Positions 9,258 through 17,950 of a DNA stretch of 64,000 nucleotides are shown in pieces. Source of the DNA: Hydrogenophilales bacterium (lineage in GTDB: Bacteria; Pseudomonadota; Gammaproteobacteria; Burkholderiales; Thiobacillaceae). The translations under genes were made by a program, and so were the position numbers. Below the pieces are notes generated by a model. That model was not told the DNA's origin and searched no databases. It saw only the letters and a program-made list of their open reading frames with translations. The DNA lies in the NCBI GenBank assembly GCA_023258975.1, contig JAHFRD010000003.1, forward strand, positions 186,001-250,000. Reading direction: 5' to 3'. Position 1 is the first letter of the stretch. Each line of letters opens with the position of its first letter.

Positions 9258-9783
9258 CACGGTTCGCGTCATCGGCGGCAGCCACCGTGGCCGGGTACTG
9301 CGCTTTCCCGACGTGCCCGGCTTGCGGCCGACGCCGGATCGGGTGCGCGAAACCCTGTTCAACTGGCTCGGCCAGCGCCTCGGCGGCCTGGTCTGCCTGG
9401 ATGCCTTCGCCGGCAGCGGGGCTCTGGGCTTCGAAGCGGCTTCGCGCGGCGCCGCGCGCGTGGTGATGCTGGAACACGAACGCCAAGCTCACGAATCCCT
9501 GCTGGTGAACGCGCGGGCGCTGGCCCTGTCCGGTGTGGAAGTGCTGCGCCGCGAGGCGAAAAGCTTTTTGGCCAGTCCGGGCGAAGCCTACGACCTGATT
9601 TTCCTCGACCCCCCCTTCGCCGACGATTTGTTGCCACCCATCCTCGCGCTCGCGGCGACACGCCTGGCGCCTGACGGTAGAATCTACGCCGAATCGCCCA
9701 GGCCCCTGGCGCCTGTAGGCATGACCGTGTTGCGCCAGGGCCGCGCCGGACTGTCCCACTTCTGCTTGCTGGAGCCTGCTTGA
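9229..9783 (+). CDS. rsmD: 16S rRNA (guanine966-N2)-methyltransferase RsmD
   Basis: A 184-residue Rossmann-fold methyltransferase that modifies G966 of 16S rRNA. Landmarks are the N-terminal VRVIGGSHRGR, the LRPTPDRVRETLFNWL segment, the SAM-binding motif DAFAGSGALGFEA, and the catalytic DLIFLDPPF. The start is GTG at 9229, inside the previous gene; internal alternatives nearby cannot be excluded. It overlaps coaD by four bases. Confidence 0.93.
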   Translation: MGKLKARTSNTVRVIGGSHRGRVLRFPDVPGLRPTPDRVRETLFNWLGQRLGGLVCLDAFAGSGALGFEAASRGAARVVMLEHERQAHESLLVNARALALSGVEVLRREAKSFLASPGEAYDLIFLDPPFADDLLPPILALAATRLAPDGRIYAESPRPLAPVGMTVLRQGRAGLSHFCLLEPA

Positions 9784-10262
9784 ACCGTGTAATCGTCTAC
9801 CCCGGCACCTTCGACCCGGTCACCCGTGGGCACGAAGACCTGGTTCGGCGCGCGCTCAGGCTATGCGACGAAGTGGTGGTGGCGGTGGCGGACAACACGC
9901 CGAAGCACCCCTGTTTCAGCGTGGGCGAACGGGTCGAATTGCTGAACCTGGCCCTGGCTGGCCTGCCGGGAGTTCGGGTACAGCCGTTCAGCGGATTGCT
10001 GGTCGATTTCGTGCGGGGTGTCGGCGCAAGCCTGGTGTTGCGCGGACTGCGCGCGGTTTCGGATTTCGAATTCGAATTCCAGTTGGCGGGCATGAATCGC
10101 CGCCTGGACCCGGAGATGGAAACGGTTTTTTTGACGCCGGCGGAACAGCACATGTTCATTTCCGCCAGCATGGTGCGAGAGATTGCGCGGCTTCACGGCG
10201 ATGTGAAGCCGTTCGTGCATCCCGAGGTGGCCAAGCGACTGGCCGCCAGATTCAGTCATTGA
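9780..10262 (+). CDS. coaD: Phosphopantetheine adenylyltransferase CoaD
   Basis: A 160-residue nucleotidyltransferase that makes dephospho-CoA from 4'-phosphopantetheine and ATP. The nucleotide-binding motif YPGTFDPVTRGH is at residues 6-17 and the ISASMVREIA motif near residue 128. The start is TTG, overlapping the rsmD stop as TTGA, which fixes the start and implies translational coupling. Pairing with rsmD is common in proteobacteria. Confidence 0.95.
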   Translation: MNRVIVYPGTFDPVTRGHEDLVRRALRLCDEVVVAVADNTPKHPCFSVGERVELLNLALAGLPGVRVQPFSGLLVDFVRGVGASLVLRGLRAVSDFEFEFQLAGMNRRLDPEMETVFLTPAEQHMFISASMVREIARLHGDVKPFVHPEVAKRLAARFSH

Positions 10263-10532
<270 letters not shown>

Positions 10533-10550
10533 AACGCTCGTCGCCATCGC

Positions 10551-10578
10551 AAAAAAGCGCGGCCAGGCCGCGCTTTTT
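10551..10578. terminator. Bidirectional rho-independent terminator
   Basis: AAAAAAGCGCGGCC, a one-base gap, then GGCCGCGCTTTTT: a GC-rich hairpin with an A-run before and a T-run after. It lies between the convergent ferredoxin gene and the 522-residue minus-strand gene. Confidence 0.9.
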
Positions 10579-10597
10579 CATTTCCGCCGAGATGAAA

Positions 10598-12166
10598 TCA
10601 CCTTCGCGCCGGCGCCGCCGCTTCTTCCATCTGGAAGCGGTAGACGTCCACGCTGGGCGTGGACTCCAGGCGTTTCTCGACCTTGATGGTGTGCTTGCCC
10701 CCCGAGGTGCGCACCTCGGCCAGAACCTCCGGAGCGAACGCGCTGGGCAGGGAGAGCAACATGGGCGCCTGGCGCGTGACCGGATTCGGCAGCAGCAACA
10801 ATCCGGGCCATTGGCGGCCATTGTCGATACGGCGCAATTGCACGGCATCCGCCTGGGGCGCCAGGAGTTGCACCCCGAAATACACCTCGCCCGCCGCCGG
10901 GATGCGGAACCAGCGCACCAGGCCGATGCTCCAGGAACCGTTGCCCTGGCGCAGGCCAACCACGTCCCCGACCCGGATCTGCACGCCGGGACCACTATGG
11001 CGCAAGGCCAGGCCGCCCATGCTGTCGTTCACGGTCTTGCAATTCACGCGAACCGAAGGCGCCTCACGGTTGCCACTGCCATAGACGATGGCATCGCTGG
11101 CCGCTTGCGGCGAGATGAGCGCATGCACCGACTTGAGGCCGAAGCTCACTTCGAATTCACGCCCGTTCTGATGCCTGCGGCGTTGCGCCATGCGTTGCAG
11201 GGAAGCGCCCCAGTTGAGTTTGAGGCGGCGCAGCATGGTGGCATAGGAGGGGTCGCGCGCGGCCTCGGGCAGGCCGAGTTTCTCGATGTCCTCCTGACCA
11301 CGCAGATGGCTGCTCACCAACGCCAGATGCTTGGCCAGATCGGTCGTGTTGAGCAGCAACTCCCAACGCGGATTCATGGGATGCTGCTCGCGCGCGAGCG
11401 GCCGGGGCGGCGTGTCGGTGTTGACTTCGATCAGAAACAGGCCGGCATGGCTCTTGGTGGCTTCATCGGCGGGGAACAGATGCGCCAGATTGGCGTAGCG
11501 GGCAATGATGTCCTTGGCCCAGAGCAATTCACTTTGCGGAAAGTGGTAGGGGTCGGCCAGCGCCAGCAGCAGGGTGGCGAGATAGATCTGCTCCAGCGAC
11601 AGCATGTGCTTGCTGCCCTCCGGAACCACATCCTTGATGCCACCGCGCAAGGCATAACTGTAGGTCTGGTGCAGATCCACCCAGAGCCCGTGCGGGCAGG
11701 ACTCGTGCGTTTCGTAGCAGACTTCCAGCACCGCCTGCAAGGCCAGGAAGGTGCGTTGCAGATAATGCGGAACCGGATCGCCGCCGAACAAATGAAAGCG
11801 CTTGCCCAACCATTCCAGGGTCAGCGTCTTGTAGCAATCGGCGGTTTCCAGCAGGAGGCGCTGCGCCAGTTCCGCGTTGTGGCGCTGCTTGGTGGGCAGC
11901 GGCAGGGGAACCGATCCGTATTGTTCGCGCAATGAGCCGGCCACATCCTCCACGACCGGGCCGAGGCGCTCGATCACCTTGGCGCGCACATCGTGGGAGA
12001 CCTCCGCGCGGTTGAGCGTGGCCAGGTAATCGGCCAACTCCTCCGCCGCCTCGGAGGGGTTGGAAAGGGGCAGGCGCAAGAGCCAAGCGTCAACTTGCTT
12101 GGGCTTTGTCTCCAAGCTTATAGTGCGCGCCGGCTCGCGAGCGGGCAGGACGTATCTGGGTTGCAT
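10598..12166 (-). CDS. Conserved cytoplasmic protein with C-terminal PilZ-like segment
   Basis: A 522-residue protein without a signal peptide or membrane helices. The first 340 residues are helix-rich and match no family I can name; they contain segments such as HGLWVDLHQTYSYA and LFLIEVNTDTPPRPL. From about residue 370 the sequence turns to beta-type. It carries VNDSMGGLAL, which fits the N/D-x-S-x-x-G motif of PilZ c-di-GMP-binding domains, then IRVGDVVGLR and WSIGLVRWFR. A clear RxxxR motif just before it is not obvious, so c-di-GMP binding is inference. It may be a regulator of motility or surface functions. Confidence 0.65.
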   Translation of the reverse strand: MQPRYVLPAREPARTISLETKPKQVDAWLLRLPLSNPSEAAEELADYLATLNRAEVSHDVRAKVIERLGPVVEDVAGSLREQYGSVPLPLPTKQRHNAELAQRLLLETADCYKTLTLEWLGKRFHLFGGDPVPHYLQRTFLALQAVLEVCYETHESCPHGLWVDLHQTYSYALRGGIKDVVPEGSKHMLSLEQIYLATLLLALADPYHFPQSELLWAKDIIARYANLAHLFPADEATKSHAGLFLIEVNTDTPPRPLAREQHPMNPRWELLLNTTDLAKHLALVSSHLRGQEDIEKLGLPEAARDPSYATMLRRLKLNWGASLQRMAQRRRHQNGREFEVSFGLKSVHALISPQAASDAIVYGSGNREAPSVRVNCKTVNDSMGGLALRHSGPGVQIRVGDVVGLRQGNGSWSIGLVRWFRIPAAGEVYFGVQLLAPQADAVQLRRIDNGRQWPGLLLLPNPVTRQAPMLLSLPSAFAPEVLAEVRTSGGKHTIKVEKRLESTPSVDVYRFQMEEAAAPARR

Positions 12167-12288
12167 GTGTTCCCGTTACTCCTACGAGGGATTCGACGCT
12201 TCCACTCAGCGCGTCGGATCGTGGCATTCTACCTTCCGATATTTCCCCCGGAACGGCATTTTCCCCCCTGTATCCCGGAGTATTGGTG

Positions 12289-12855
12289 ATGGATCTGATC
12301 GAAAAAATTTTTGAAGGCCTCCTCTGGCGTAGTCGTTATGTGGTGATCTTCGCGGTGGTGGCGAGCATGGCGGCGGCCATCGCCATCTTCTACATGGCCA
12401 CCGTGGACGTGGTCTATCTGGTCTCCCACATCCTGCACTACGCCGACTCCTCGCTGGCCGCCGAGGCGCGCAAGGCCCTGCACGACGAGACCATCACCCA
12501 TGTCGTGGAAGTGGTGGATGGCTACCTGCTGGGCACGGTGATGCTGATTTTCGGCCTGGGCATGTATGAACTGTTCATCAGCGACATCGACGAAGCGCAG
12601 AACAGCAAGGCCTCCAGCGCCATCCTGGTCATCCACAGCCTGGACGACCTGAAACAGCGTCTGGCCAAGGTAATCATCATGATCATGATCGTCACCATCT
12701 TCGAACTGGCTTTGAAGCTGAATGTGGGCGGCGCCCTCGATCTGCTCTATCTGGCCGGCGCCGTCGCGCTCATCGGCCTGGCGCTGTACCTGACGCATGC
12801 CGCCGACGGGCATGGCGCGCCACACGCCGGGCACGAGTCCGGGAAGCCCCACTGA
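12289..12855 (+). CDS. YqhA/UPF0114 family inner-membrane protein
   Basis: A 188-residue membrane protein with about four hydrophobic helices (around residues 17-40, 80-100, 128-145 and 148-170) and a His-rich C-terminal tail. The order EKIFEGLLWRSRY, then YLLGTVMLIFGLGMYELFIS, is typical of the YqhA family, whose function is not established. A CCCGGAG sequence eight bases before the ATG at 12289 decides the start over upstream TTG and GTG codons. Confidence 0.85.
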   Translation: MDLIEKIFEGLLWRSRYVVIFAVVASMAAAIAIFYMATVDVVYLVSHILHYADSSLAAEARKALHDETITHVVEVVDGYLLGTVMLIFGLGMYELFISDIDEAQNSKASSAILVIHSLDDLKQRLAKVIIMIMIVTIFELALKLNVGGALDLLYLAGAVALIGLALYLTHAADGHGAPHAGHESGKPH

Positions 12856-12902
12856 ACCTCCCCGGAACCGTCCGGTCTCACCCATTTTTCCTGGACCTGA
12901 CC

Positions 12903-13352
12903 ATGATCTCGCGTCTTTCCGTGTTTCTGTTTCTCCTCGCCGGCGCGCTCAACGCCCATGCCTTCACCTACACCGACACCAAGGGCAAGACGCAAAGCCT
13001 GGAGCAGTACAAGGGAAAATGGGTGCTGGTGAACTTCTGGGCCACCTGGTGCCCGCCCTGCCTGGAGGAAATCCCCGACCTGGTCGCCCTGCACGAGAAC
13101 AAGAAGAACAACCTGGTGGTGATCGGCGTGGCGATGGATTACCGCGACCCCAAGGAGGTTCTGCGATTCTCCGACCAGATGATGATTTCCTACCCGATGG
13201 TGTTGGGCGACCCCAAGCTCGCCGCCCAGGTCGGCGCCATTCCCGGCCTGCCCACCACCTACCTGTTCAACCCGCAGGGCAAGCAGGTGGCCTACAACGT
13301 CGGCGCCGTCACCCGCGACGCCATCGAGCGCTACATCCGCAACAAGAAATAA
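12903..13352 (+). CDS. TlpA/ResA-like periplasmic thioredoxin
   Basis: A 149-residue protein with a signal peptide (residues 1-20, ending AHA) and a thioredoxin domain with the redox motif WCPPC (C50, C53). The cis-proline is in GIPGLPTTYLF (written IPGLPTTY in the sequence). Such proteins reduce disulfides in the periplasm, often for cytochrome c maturation or metallation. It is 10 bases upstream of a second thioredoxin-fold gene and in line with tolC-like and adaptor genes. Confidence 0.9.
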   Translation: MISRLSVFLFLLAGALNAHAFTYTDTKGKTQSLEQYKGKWVLVNFWATWCPPCLEEIPDLVALHENKKNNLVVIGVAMDYRDPKEVLRFSDQMMISYPMVLGDPKLAAQVGAIPGLPTTYLFNPQGKQVAYNVGAVTRDAIERYIRNKK

Positions 13353-13362
13353 GGAGGCCACC

Positions 13363-13884
13363 ATGCGCTGGTTCATCCTCACCCTCTCGCTCGTTTGCGC
13401 GCTGCCGAGTCTGCCCGCCCTGGCCGAAGCGCGCGACCCGCACAGCCATTTCTTCATGTCCAGGATGGGCGATTTCAAGGACGAACTCGCCACCGCCAGA
13501 AAGGAAGGCAAGGACGGCGTGCTAATCATGTTTGAAATGGAAGAATGCCCGTTCTGCGCGCGCATGAAGGGCACGGTGCTCAACCAGTCCGAAGTGCAGG
13601 ACTGGTACCGCAAACACTTCCTCATCTACACGGTAGACGTGAAAGGCGGCACCGAGATGACCGACTTCCAGGGCAACCCCACCACCGAAAAGGCCTTCGC
13701 GCTGGCCAACCGCGCGCGCGCCACCCCCACCTTCCTGTTCTTCGACCTGGAAGGTCTCCCCATCGCCCGCTTCACCGGCGCCACCCAGACCCCCGAGGAA
13801 TTCATGCTGCTCGGCCGTTACGTGGTGGAAGGCGCCTACAAGACCCAGCCGTTCAACGTCTACAAGAAGGCCGCCAAGCCATGA
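13363..13884 (+). CDS. Exported thioredoxin-fold protein (SoxW/DsbC-like, CPFC motif)
   Basis: A 173-residue protein with a signal peptide (residues 1-21). The redox motif is CPFC (C62, C65) in a MEMEECPFCARMKG context, and a cis-proline is in RARATPTFLFFD. It belongs to the thioredoxin_2/SoxW-like group acting in the periplasm. Its stop overlaps the start of the next gene as ATGA, so it is co-translated with the outer-membrane channel, an unusual coupling. Confidence 0.85.
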   Translation: MRWFILTLSLVCALPSLPALAEARDPHSHFFMSRMGDFKDELATARKEGKDGVLIMFEMEECPFCARMKGTVLNQSEVQDWYRKHFLIYTVDVKGGTEMTDFQGNPTTEKAFALANRARATPTFLFFDLEGLPIARFTGATQTPEEFMLLGRYVVEGAYKTQPFNVYKKAAKP

Positions 13885-15161
13885 AACGCTGGCTGCCGAT
13901 CCTGGCGCTCGCCGCCAGTGGCGCCCTGGCCGCCGAACCCGCGCCGACGCTCACCCTGGAAGCCGTGCTGGCCCAGACCGAAGCGGCGCACCCCGACCTC
14001 GACCTCGCCCGCGCGCGACAGGCCGCCGCGCGAGCCGAGAAACAACTCGCCGAAAGCCTGAGTGACTTCCGCGTCAGCCTGGAAGGCGCGCTGCGCACCG
14101 GGCGCAACCAGTATTACCACGACCGTTTCCACCCCGACCATCAGGCCCGCCTCAACGCCCGCAAGACGCTGTTCGATGCCGGCCGCGAGGACAGCGGGCT
14201 GGCCGCCGCGCGTGACGAAAGCGCCGCGCGTGATCTGCAATGGCTCGACGCTCGCGACCAGCGCCGCCTCACCCTGATGGCGCGCTTCTTCGACGCGCTC
14301 CTGGCCGACATGCAATACGCCGCCGACACCGAATTCATGGCGACCGCCTACGTCTCCTGGGACAACGCCCGTGACCGCCAGGCCCTGGGCCAGATGGCGC
14401 AATGGGAACTGGCCGAACTGGAAGCGCGCTATCTCGACAGCCGCGCCCGGCGCAACGACGTCCTGCGTAAATTGCGTGACAAACGCATGCAACTCGCGGC
14501 GGCCCTCAACCGGGTTCAAACCGTCTCGGAAGACCTGGCCGACCCCAGACTCGCCGGCAACGATCGCCCGCTGCCGGAACTGGCGCCGCTGCTCGACGCC
14601 ATGCTCGCGCACAACCCGCGCCTCCTGGCCCAGAAGCAATTGCTGACCGCCGCGCAAAGCCGCATCGAGGGCGTGCGCGCCGACAATCGCCCCAGCGTCG
14701 AATTCGAGGCCGAGGCCGCCGCCTGGAGCCGCGAATCCAGCACCCGCGACGACCTCCGCGCCGGCCTCAACTTCGTCTGGCCCCTATGGCAGGGGGGGCG
14801 CGTCGATGCCCGCATGGCGCGCGAGCAGGCCACCTTCATGGAACGCCAGGCGCAACACGACAAACTGCAACAGGAACTGCGTCTGGCCCTGGCCGACACC
14901 TGGGAAGAAATCCAGTTTCTGCGGGAATCCGAACGCCGTAGCGGCGAAGCCAACGCGCTCTATCGCGATCTCGCCCTGGAAAAGGCACGCGCCGAATATG
15001 AACTGGAACTGAAGACCAACCTGGGCAACAGCATGGCCGAAACCCAATCCGCCCGCCTGCGCAAACGCGCCGTCGAATACCGCCTCGCGCTCGCGCTGGC
15101 GCGCCTGGAAGCCCTGCTGGGCACGCCGCTGGAAACCGTGAAAGTGGAGAACCCGAAATGA
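13881..15161 (+). CDS. TolC-family outer-membrane efflux protein
   Basis: A 426-residue protein with a signal peptide (residues 1-18). It carries the alternating helical pattern of the outer-membrane efflux protein family: TLTLEAVLAQTEAAHPDL at the N-terminus, LNARKTLFDAGRE, and LNFVWPLWQGGRVDARMA repeating the same strand-turn later. It would form a trimeric exit duct. It overlaps both neighbours by four bases. No inner-membrane pump gene follows the adaptor, so the partner must be encoded elsewhere. Confidence 0.88.
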   Translation: MKRWLPILALAASGALAAEPAPTLTLEAVLAQTEAAHPDLDLARARQAAARAEKQLAESLSDFRVSLEGALRTGRNQYYHDRFHPDHQARLNARKTLFDAGREDSGLAAARDESAARDLQWLDARDQRRLTLMARFFDALLADMQYAADTEFMATAYVSWDNARDRQALGQMAQWELAELEARYLDSRARRNDVLRKLRDKRMQLAAALNRVQTVSEDLADPRLAGNDRPLPELAPLLDAMLAHNPRLLAQKQLLTAAQSRIEGVRADNRPSVEFEAEAAAWSRESSTRDDLRAGLNFVWPLWQGGRVDARMAREQATFMERQAQHDKLQQELRLALADTWEEIQFLRESERRSGEANALYRDLALEKARAEYELELKTNLGNSMAETQSARLRKRAVEYRLALALARLEALLGTPLETVKVENPK

Positions 15162-15928
15162 TGCCGAATCCCGCAATCGACCGCGTCGTGGGAGCGGGCT
15201 GGCCCGCGCTGGTGTTTGCCCTGATCGCCGGCAATGCCCCTGCCGCAGAGCTTGCCGCCAGCCTCGACTGGTCCGGCCGCGTCAGCCTCACCCTGCCGGT
15301 GGCCGGTGTGCTCGAACAGGTCAACGTCCAGGCCGGCCAGACCGTGAAAAAGGACGAACTGCTCGCCGCCCTCAATCCCACGCTGTACAAGGCCGGCGTG
15401 GTGGAGGCCCGCGCCGACCTCGACCGCCTCACCCAGGAAGAAGCCGACGCCACCCGCGACCTCGACCGGGTCAAGGAGCTGTACGCGCGCACCGTCTCCT
15501 CCACCACCGAACTCGACGCCGCCAAACTGCGCCATGCCCGCGCCCAGGCCGGACTGGCCGCCGCCCAGGCGCGCGTGGAAAAAGCGCGCCGCCTGCTCGC
15601 CGAATCGGAACTGCGCGCGCCCTTCGACGCCATCATCCTGGCGCGCCACGGCGAACCCGGCCTGGTCATCACCATTCCTTGCCAACCCGCCGCCGTGGTC
15701 AGCATCGCCCGCGCCGACGAATGGCTCGCCCGCGCGCCGGTGGACGCCGCCCAGGCCACCAACCTGCGCCTCGGCGAGGAAGCCGGCGTGCAAATCGCCG
15801 GCCAGACCGTGAAAGGCCGCATCCGCGCCCTCACCGCGCAACCGGAAGGCCGCGTCCTCCTCGAAGTCGCCCTGCCCCGCGCCGCCGGCACCTGGGCCGG
15901 CCAGGCGGCAAGCATTCGCTTGCCGTAA
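15158..15928 (+). CDS. Short periplasmic adaptor (HlyD/RND-MFP type)
   Basis: A 256-residue membrane fusion protein. An N-terminal hydrophobic export signal spans about residues 14-32. Then come the lipoyl half-motif (LPVAGVLEQVNVQAGQTVKKDELLA), a coiled-coil hairpin (about residues 75-145) and the second lipoyl half (ELRAPFDAIILA). It is shorter than usual adaptors (350-400 residues) and lacks the terminal membrane-proximal domain. It overlaps the tolC-like gene as ATGA. The 149 bases after it hold no pump gene. Confidence 0.82.
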   Translation: MMPNPAIDRVVGAGWPALVFALIAGNAPAAELAASLDWSGRVSLTLPVAGVLEQVNVQAGQTVKKDELLAALNPTLYKAGVVEARADLDRLTQEEADATRDLDRVKELYARTVSSTTELDAAKLRHARAQAGLAAAQARVEKARRLLAESELRAPFDAIILARHGEPGLVITIPCQPAAVVSIARADEWLARAPVDAAQATNLRLGEEAGVQIAGQTVKGRIRALTAQPEGRVLLEVALPRAAGTWAGQAASIRLP

Positions 15929-16077
15929 CCATCCCCCCGCATTGTCGAAGGGGGGCTGGAAGGCGCTTCACGCAATAGCCATCGGGAGAGGGGTTTCTGG
16001 ACAACCCGGATTGAACCTGTGGCGCGGCGGACGTGCGCTCGAACCTGGAAGTCGCGACCAAGCCGAGGCGCCCCGGA

Positions 16078-16491
16078 TTACGCCGGGCGACTCGCCTTGC
16101 CCGCCCGATACGCCGCCAGCAAGGCCGCCTTGAGGTCTGAACGGCCGTCCAGATCGCGCACCCCCATCCTCTCCTCCGCGATCACCCGGATGGCTTGCAA
16201 ATCCAGTTCCTCGCGCCAGTCCCGCTCGAACCGCGGCCAGTCGAAGCCACCGTCCCGGCAACTTTGCGCCGCTACCCCGGTGGGATCGGAGAACACGATC
16301 TCGTGCGACTCCAGCACCTCATAAAGATAGGAATAGGGATCGATCCCGCGCGTCCTCGCCAGGAGCAGATGGAAATTCGGCTCCTCCCCAATCTCCCCGA
16401 CACAGCGATCCAGGTCGAGGATGGTATCGAGTTCGTAATTCTCGGCCTTGAAGGAGAAGGCCAGGCGGGCGCGGATGGTGTTGCTGCTCAT
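16078..16491 (-). CDS. Conserved hypothetical protein, 137 aa
   Basis: Starts MSSNTIRARLAFSFKAENYE and has no signal peptide, membrane helix or known motif. It is acidic, with an aromatic-rich middle (GIDPYSYLYEVLE) and a basic, alanine-rich end. The ATG at 16491 is preferred; TTG at 16506 and GTG at 16500 are possible upstream starts. It stands alone between the adaptor gene and a divergent Y-family polymerase. No function is proposed. Confidence 0.6.
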   Translation of the reverse strand: MSSNTIRARLAFSFKAENYELDTILDLDRCVGEIGEEPNFHLLLARTRGIDPYSYLYEVLESHEIVFSDPTGVAAQSCRDGGFDWPRFERDWREELDLQAIRVIAEERMGVRDLDGRSDLKAALLAAYRAGKASRPA

Positions 16492-16614
16492 GTCGATCAC
16501 CAGCAAAAGGCGGGACGCGATTATCCCAGAGCTTCCCGTGTCGCCGGCAACCCGAAACCTGGCTGGAAGCCGGCGCTACCAGTCCGATAGTCAGGCGCCG
16601 ACCTTGCCCGGAAA

Positions 16615-16626
16615 GAACGATCGTTC
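16615..16626. promoter_or_regulatory. GAAC-N4-GTTC palindrome, distal copy (LexA-like box)
   Basis: GAACGATCGTTC, symmetric over 14 bases including the flanking A/T. It matches the GAAC-N4-GTTC pattern of SOS boxes used by LexA proteins of Gram-positive and some other bacteria, not the CTGT-N8-ACAG type usual for beta- and gammaproteobacteria. It lies 33 bp before a Y-family DNA polymerase gene. The SOS role is inference. Confidence 0.6.
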
Positions 16627-16641
16627 TATTCTGCGCAACCC

Positions 16642-16653
16642 GAACGTTCGTTC
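16642..16653. promoter_or_regulatory. GAAC-N4-GTTC palindrome, proximal copy (LexA-like box)
   Basis: GAACGTTCGTTC, a second match to GAAC-N4-GTTC. Its centre is 27 bp from the first copy and it ends six bases before the polymerase ATG. It occupies the place where a ribosome-binding site would be, so a bound repressor would cover the start region. Confidence 0.6.
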
Positions 16654-16659
16654 TTTTTC

Positions 16660-17919
16660 ATGCCCCTGCGCGCCCTTCTCCTCGACTTCAATTCCTACTT
16701 CGCCTCGGTGGAGCAGCATCTGCGGCCGGAACTGCGCGGGCGGCCGCTCGGTGTTCTGCCGGTCATGGCCGAGACCAGTTGCTGCATCGCCGCCAGCCGC
16801 GAGGCCAAGCGCTTCGGGGTGAAGACCGGCACCGGCGTCATGGACGCCCGCCGCCTCTGCCCGGAAATCACCTTCGTACAGGCGCGGCCACGCGTCTACG
16901 TGGAAATGCACCACCGCCTGATGGATGTCGTCGATACCGTCATCGCCGTCAGCGAGGTGCTGTCCATCGACGAGGTGGCCTGCGATCTCACCGGCTCCTG
17001 GCAACAGGAAAGCGTGATCCTCGGCCTCGCCCGCGAAGTCAAAGACAAGCTGCGCGACCACATGAGCGAAGTGCTCACCTGCTCCATCGGCGTCGGCCCC
17101 AACCGTTTCCTGGCCAAGACCGCCTCAAACATGCAAAAGCCGGACGGGCTCGTCGTCATCAAGCCGGAAGACCTGCCGGACTGTCTGTTCCACCTCAAGC
17201 TGCAAGACCTCAACGGCATCGCCCACGCCATGCTGGAGCGTCTGGAACGGCACGGCATCCGCACTGTGGAAGCGCTGTGCCGCGCCGACCGCGCGCACCT
17301 GCGCCGGGTCTGGGGCGGGGTCGCGGGCGAACGCATGTACGACCGCCTGCGCGGCGAGGAGGTGGTTCTACCTCCGTCAAAACGCTCCAGCCTGGGCCAT
17401 TCCCACGTCCTGCCGCCCAATCTGCGCCATGACGCGGGCGCCTTTGCGGTGCTCTCCAAGCTGACCCAGAAAGCCGCGCTGCGCCTGCGCGCCGAGGGCT
17501 ATCTGGCCGGGCGCATGGGGGTTCGCGTGAGCTACCGCCGCCATGTGGAATGGGGCGTGGAAACCCGCTTCGCGCCGATGCGGGACACCCTCGCCTGCCT
17601 GCGACTGCTCGCGGCTCTCTGGGCGGAACGGCCGCGCCGACGCGAGCCGATCAAGGTGGGCATGGTGTTCAGCGACCTCGTCCCGAACGACAAGGCCAGC
17701 CTGCCGCTGTTCCCGGACGGCAGCCGCAGCCCCGGACTGGACACCGCGCTGGATCGCGTGCGCCTGAAATTCGGCGCGGAGGCGCTCTATTTCGGCGGCG
17801 CCTTCATCGCCCAGGAACAAGCCCCCATGCGCATCTCCTTCACCCACATCCCGGACCTGAAACTGGAGGCGGACGGCTTGGCGGGGGGCTTGGGCGAGCG
17901 GGCGTTGCTGGAGGTGTAA
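16660..17919 (+). CDS. Y-family translesion DNA polymerase (DinB/ImuB-like)
   Basis: A 419-residue polymerase of the DinB/UmuC/ImuB superfamily. The catalytic metal ligands are D9 (LLLDFNSYF) and D104-E105 (SIDEV), so it looks catalytically intact, unlike ImuB. The little-finger part follows from about residue 240. A LPLF segment near residue 345 could be a sliding-clamp contact. The usual dinB length is about 350 residues, so this is a longer subtype. It stands alone, without imuA or dnaE2. Two GAAC-N4-GTTC palindromes lie directly upstream, which suggests damage-inducible control. No clear ribosome-binding site is visible. Confidence 0.85.
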   Translation: MPLRALLLDFNSYFASVEQHLRPELRGRPLGVLPVMAETSCCIAASREAKRFGVKTGTGVMDARRLCPEITFVQARPRVYVEMHHRLMDVVDTVIAVSEVLSIDEVACDLTGSWQQESVILGLAREVKDKLRDHMSEVLTCSIGVGPNRFLAKTASNMQKPDGLVVIKPEDLPDCLFHLKLQDLNGIAHAMLERLERHGIRTVEALCRADRAHLRRVWGGVAGERMYDRLRGEEVVLPPSKRSSLGHSHVLPPNLRHDAGAFAVLSKLTQKAALRLRAEGYLAGRMGVRVSYRRHVEWGVETRFAPMRDTLACLRLLAALWAERPRRREPIKVGMVFSDLVPNDKASLPLFPDGSRSPGLDTALDRVRLKFGAEALYFGGAFIAQEQAPMRISFTHIPDLKLEADGLAGGLGERALLEV

Positions 17920-17924
17920 TGGAA

Positions 17925-17950
17925 AGACGCCGGCGGGGAGCCGGCGCTAC
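17925..17950. repeat. REP element, family A (supplies a stop codon)
   Basis: GACGCCGGCGGGGAGCCGGCGCTAC: a hairpin whose minus-strand reading begins GTAGCGCCGGC. It lies between two convergent genes. The GTAG on the minus strand contains the TAG stop codon of the beta-propeller gene. Confidence 0.8.

Noticed and set aside
16569-16580. Additional family-A REP (GCCGGCGCTACC)
   Set aside because: Only one arm is present and the GTAG head is preserved as GGTAG on the complement without a partner stem, so it is left as a possible half-unit and not annotated.
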